A DNA stretch of 64,000 bases from NCBI RefSeq assembly GCF_001456115.1, contig NZ_CP013264.1:2002501-2066500 (forward strand). The letters run 5' to 3'. Positions 61,675 through 64,000 of the stretch are shown here, one piece after another. How positions within the stretch are numbered: the stretch's first letter is position 1; every line of letters starts with the position of its first letter. This DNA is from Sphingobium baderi. GTDB taxonomy: Bacteria > Pseudomonadota > Alphaproteobacteria > Sphingomonadales > Sphingomonadaceae. Under the pieces are notes generated by a model. That model had not been told where the DNA came from and did no database searches. It saw nothing but the letters and a program-made list of their open reading frames with translations. Both the position numbers and the translations under genes were made by a program.

Positions 61675-64000
61675 TTAGCGTCCCAGCAGGCCCCGCGCCT
61701 GCCCCGCGATTTCGGCGAGCATGGCGACGTTGGGGACGGCCGCGGCCTTGGCGCGCTGGACGAGGGTGCGGAACTGGCGGATGCGGGAGCTTTTTTCCTT
61801 CAGCCAGTTTTCGACATGGGCGGCGATGTCCTTGCCCTTCGCATGGGCCAGCAGGTCGAGCCGCACCTGCTGCATGTCGCGGGCGACGCCGGAAATGAGC
61901 AGGCGCTCCCATGGGTCGGTCGGCTCCATCCGGGCGGCGGCGGACTGGACCCAGTCGATGCCGACCGCTTCGCCCAGATGAGTGAAGGCGCGGGTGAGGG
62001 CGACTTCGTCCACGCCCAGCTTTTCGGCCAGCATGGCGATGCCGACCGCGCCGTCCAGCTTGAACAGGCCGGCGGTGCGATGGGCCAGATCCTCCGGCGC
62101 GCCGAGCGAGAGAAGATGATCGGTGACGGCGGCGGTGCGGCGGATGGCTTCGCTGGTGAGGAGGTCGTCGACCTTGCTCGCCAGTTTGCCGACGCCTTTG
62201 GCGAGCAGCTTCTGCCCCTCGTCCGGCAGCGTGCCGGTGGGGACGGAACGCAGGATGTCCGCGATCTGCGCCCGCATCCCGCCCGCGATATGGCCGAACA
62301 GGGCGAGGCGGGCCGCTTCCGACATGTCCGCCGCGTCGATGTCGTCCCACAGCTTGTGGATGCCATAGAGCCGTTCCGCGATCAGGAAGGCGCTGGCAAG
62401 GTCGCTCATCGAGCAGCCTTCTTCCTCCGCCAGTTCGAACGGGTGGATGAGGCCGAGGCGATTGACGATGCGGTTCGCGACCTTGGTGGCGATGATTTCC
62501 TTTTTCAGGGCATGGGCGGCGATGGCGTCCGCCTCCTTCTTCTGCATCGCGGCGGGGAAGGCGGCCATCAGTTCGCCGCCCATGCTGGGATCGGTGGCAA
62601 GATCGCCCTGTTCGATCGCATCCTGAAGCGCGAGCTTGGCGGTGGAGAGAAGGACGGCGAGTTCGGGGCGGGTGAGGCCCAGGCCGTCCTGACTGCGGCG
62701 CAGAAGCTGGTCGTTCGCCGCCAGCCCCTCCACCTGCCGGTCGAGCCTGCCTGCTTCCTCGAAGGTTTCGATGAGGCGGACATAGCTGGCAAGGTCCGCC
62801 GCGCCGCCGCTTTCCGCGATGGAAAGGCCCAGCACCTGAAGCCGGTTATCCTCCAGCACGATGTCGGCCACCGCGTCGGTCATGCTTTCCAGGAGGGTGT
62901 TGCGCGCGTCGAAGGCGAGGCGGCCTTCGATCATCTCCTTGTTGAGCGCGATCTTGATGTTGACTTCATTGTCCGAGCAATCGACCCCCGCCGAATTGTC
63001 GATGAAGTCGGTGTTGATGCGTCCGCCGCGCAGGGAAAAGGCGATGCGCCCCGCCTGCGTGACACCCAGGTTGGCGCCTTCGCCCACGACCTTGACGCGC
63101 AGATCCTCGCCATTGACGCGCAGGTGATCGTTGGCGGGATCGCCGACATCGCCCTGGCTTTGCGCGGCCGCCTTCACATAGGTGCCGATGCCGCCGAACC
63201 AGAGCAGGTCGTTGGGGCTTTTGAGGATCGCGGAAATGAGCGCGGTCGGCTCCATTTCCGTGGCGGTGACGCCAAGGACGGCCTGCATTTCCGGGGTCAG
63301 GGGGATGCTCTTGAGCGAGCGGGGGAAAACGCCGCCGCCCTTCGAGATCAGCGCCTTGTCATAATCGTCCCAACTGGAGCGGGGGAGCTTGAAGAGGCGC
63401 TCGCGCTCCGCCCAGCTTTTCGCCGGGTCGGGATCGGGATCGATGAAGATGTGGCGGTGGTCGAAGGCGGCGACCAGGCGGATCGCCTTGCTGAGCAACA
63501 TGCCATTGCCGAACACGTCGCCCGACATGTCGCCGCAGCCCACGACCGTGACGGGATCGCTCTGCACGTCCACGCCCATTTCGGCGAAGTGGCGGCGCAC
63601 GCTGATCCATGCGCCGCGCGCGGTGATGCCCATCGCCTTGTGATCGTAACCATGGCTGCCGCCGCTGGCGAAAGCGTCGCCCAGCCAGAAATCATGTTCC
63701 AGCGCGATGGCGTTGGCGACGTCGGAGAAGGTCGCCGTGCCCTTGTCCGCCGCGACGACGAAATAAGGATCGTTGCCGTCATGGATGACGACCTGCGCGG
63801 GATGCTTGACCTTGCCCTTGACGATATTGTCGGTGACGGACAGCAGCGCGCGGATGAAGATGCGGTAGCTTTCCGTGCCCTCCGCCATCCATGCGTCGCG
63901 GTCGACCTGCGGATTGGGGAGTTGCTTGGGATAGAAGCCGCCCTTTGCCCCGGTCGGCACGATGACGGCGTTCTTGACGCGCTGCGCCTTCATGAGGCCG
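61675..64000 (-). CDS. NAD-specific glutamate dehydrogenase (large type), partial
   Basis: About 775 C-terminal codons of a large (normally about 1,500-1,600 residue) NAD-dependent glutamate dehydrogenase; the N-terminal half lies beyond base 64000. The catalytic core is visible: AVIVPTGAKGGFYPKQLP, VVGCGDMSGDVFGNGML, GEGANLGVTQAGRIAF. A helical C-terminal domain follows. It oxidises glutamate to 2-oxoglutarate and ammonium in the cytoplasm. Core metabolic gene, unrelated to the neighbours. Confidence 0.95.
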   Translation of the reverse strand, partial: GLMKAQRVKNAVIVPTGAKGGFYPKQLPNPQVDRDAWMAEGTESYRIFIRALLSVTDNIVKGKVKHPAQVVIHDGNDPYFVVAADKGTATFSDVANAIALEHDFWLGDAFASGGSHGYDHKAMGITARGAWISVRRHFAEMGVDVQSDPVTVVGCGDMSGDVFGNGMLLSKAIRLVAAFDHRHIFIDPDPDPAKSWAERERLFKLPRSSWDDYDKALISKGGGVFPRSLKSIPLTPEMQAVLGVTATEMEPTALISAILKSPNDLLWFGGIGTYVKAAAQSQGDVGDPANDHLRVNGEDLRVKVVGEGANLGVTQAGRIAFSLRGGRINTDFIDNSAGVDCSDNEVNIKIALNKEMIEGRLAFDARNTLLESMTDAVADIVLEDNRLQVLGLSIAESGGAADLASYVRLIETFEEAGRLDRQVEGLAANDQLLRRSQDGLGLTRPELAVLLSTAKLALQDAIEQGDLATDPSMGGELMAAFPAAMQKKEADAIAAHALKKEIIATKVANRIVNRLGLIHPFELAEEEGCSMSDLASAFLIAERLYGIHKLWDDIDAADMSEAARLALFGHIAGGMRAQIADILRSVPTGTLPDEGQKLLAKGVGKLASKVDDLLTSEAIRRTAAVTDHLLSLGAPEDLAHRTAGLFKLDGAVGIAMLAEKLGVDEVALTRAFTHLGEAVGIDWVQSAAARMEPTDPWERLLISGVARDMQQVRLDLLAHAKGKDIAAHVENWLKEKSSRIRQFRTLVQRAKAAAVPNVAMLAEIAGQARGLLGR

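Overview
The window comes from a sphingomonad-type alphaproteobacterium (Sphingobium, Novosphingobium or a close relative). The evidence is high GC, four TonB-dependent receptors (TBDRs) of the QGTLFG / VVTARR type common in that group, many short catabolic dehydrogenases, and intergenic palindromes familiar from sphingomonad genomes. It splits into two parts at a tRNA-Gln(UUG) gene at 38976-39050.

Positions 1-38975 look like an accessory catabolic island for one or more bulky hydrophobic compounds whose identity I cannot read from the sequence. Its parts are: (a) a partial TBDR divergent from an epoxide-hydrolase-like protein, then an outer-membrane phospholipase A and a second TBDR; (b) aldehyde dehydrogenase and GMC alcohol oxidase genes, divergent from a TetR regulator; (c) a plus-strand group of Gfo/Idh/MocA dehydrogenase, SMP-30 lactonase, a second epoxide-hydrolase-like protein and a beta-hydroxyacid dehydrogenase; (d) a long minus-strand series running TetR, AraC, TBDR, APH-type kinase, SnoaL-like protein, unknown helical protein, Rieske oxygenase, SnoaL-like protein, cytochrome P450; (e) a plus-strand group of sulfotransferase, DapB-like dehydrogenase, DUF1214 protein and SDR; (f) a regulator made of two GntR-like halves, two more SDRs, and an exported carboxylesterase with a third epoxide-hydrolase-like protein and a fourth TBDR. 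Six small NTF2-fold proteins are spread through it. Three of them keep the Arg-x-Asp ... Asp residues of limonene-1,2-epoxide hydrolase. The overall picture is uptake through TBDRs, oxygenation by P450 and Rieske enzymes, epoxide and ester opening, then alcohol-to-acid oxidation. No ferredoxin or ferredoxin reductase for the two oxygenases is present.

Positions 39000-64000 are mostly core or stress functions. There is a MarR regulator, a small lipoprotein, an enoyl-CoA isomerase-like protein, a bile-acid-sodium-symporter-like protein and a phytoene-desaturase-like FAD enzyme. A nitric oxide defence operon follows (group III truncated haemoglobin, DUF1971 protein, flavohaemoglobin). Two sequences resembling NsrR operators precede it, and an NsrR gene with a third such site in front of it lies 6-8 kb downstream. 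Next come a FUSC/DUF1656/HlyD/NodT efflux operon with a LysR regulator and a DUF6306-like protein, a ClC channel divergent from a MarR regulator across a perfect palindrome, and the glutathione-dependent formaldehyde pathway (FrmA, VOC protein, S-formylglutathione hydrolase). The window ends with a PepSY/DUF2271/DUF4198/ApbE operon that probably serves iron reduction, and the 3' part of a large NAD-dependent glutamate dehydrogenase gene.

I see no rRNA gene, CRISPR array, insertion sequence, transposase or integrase.
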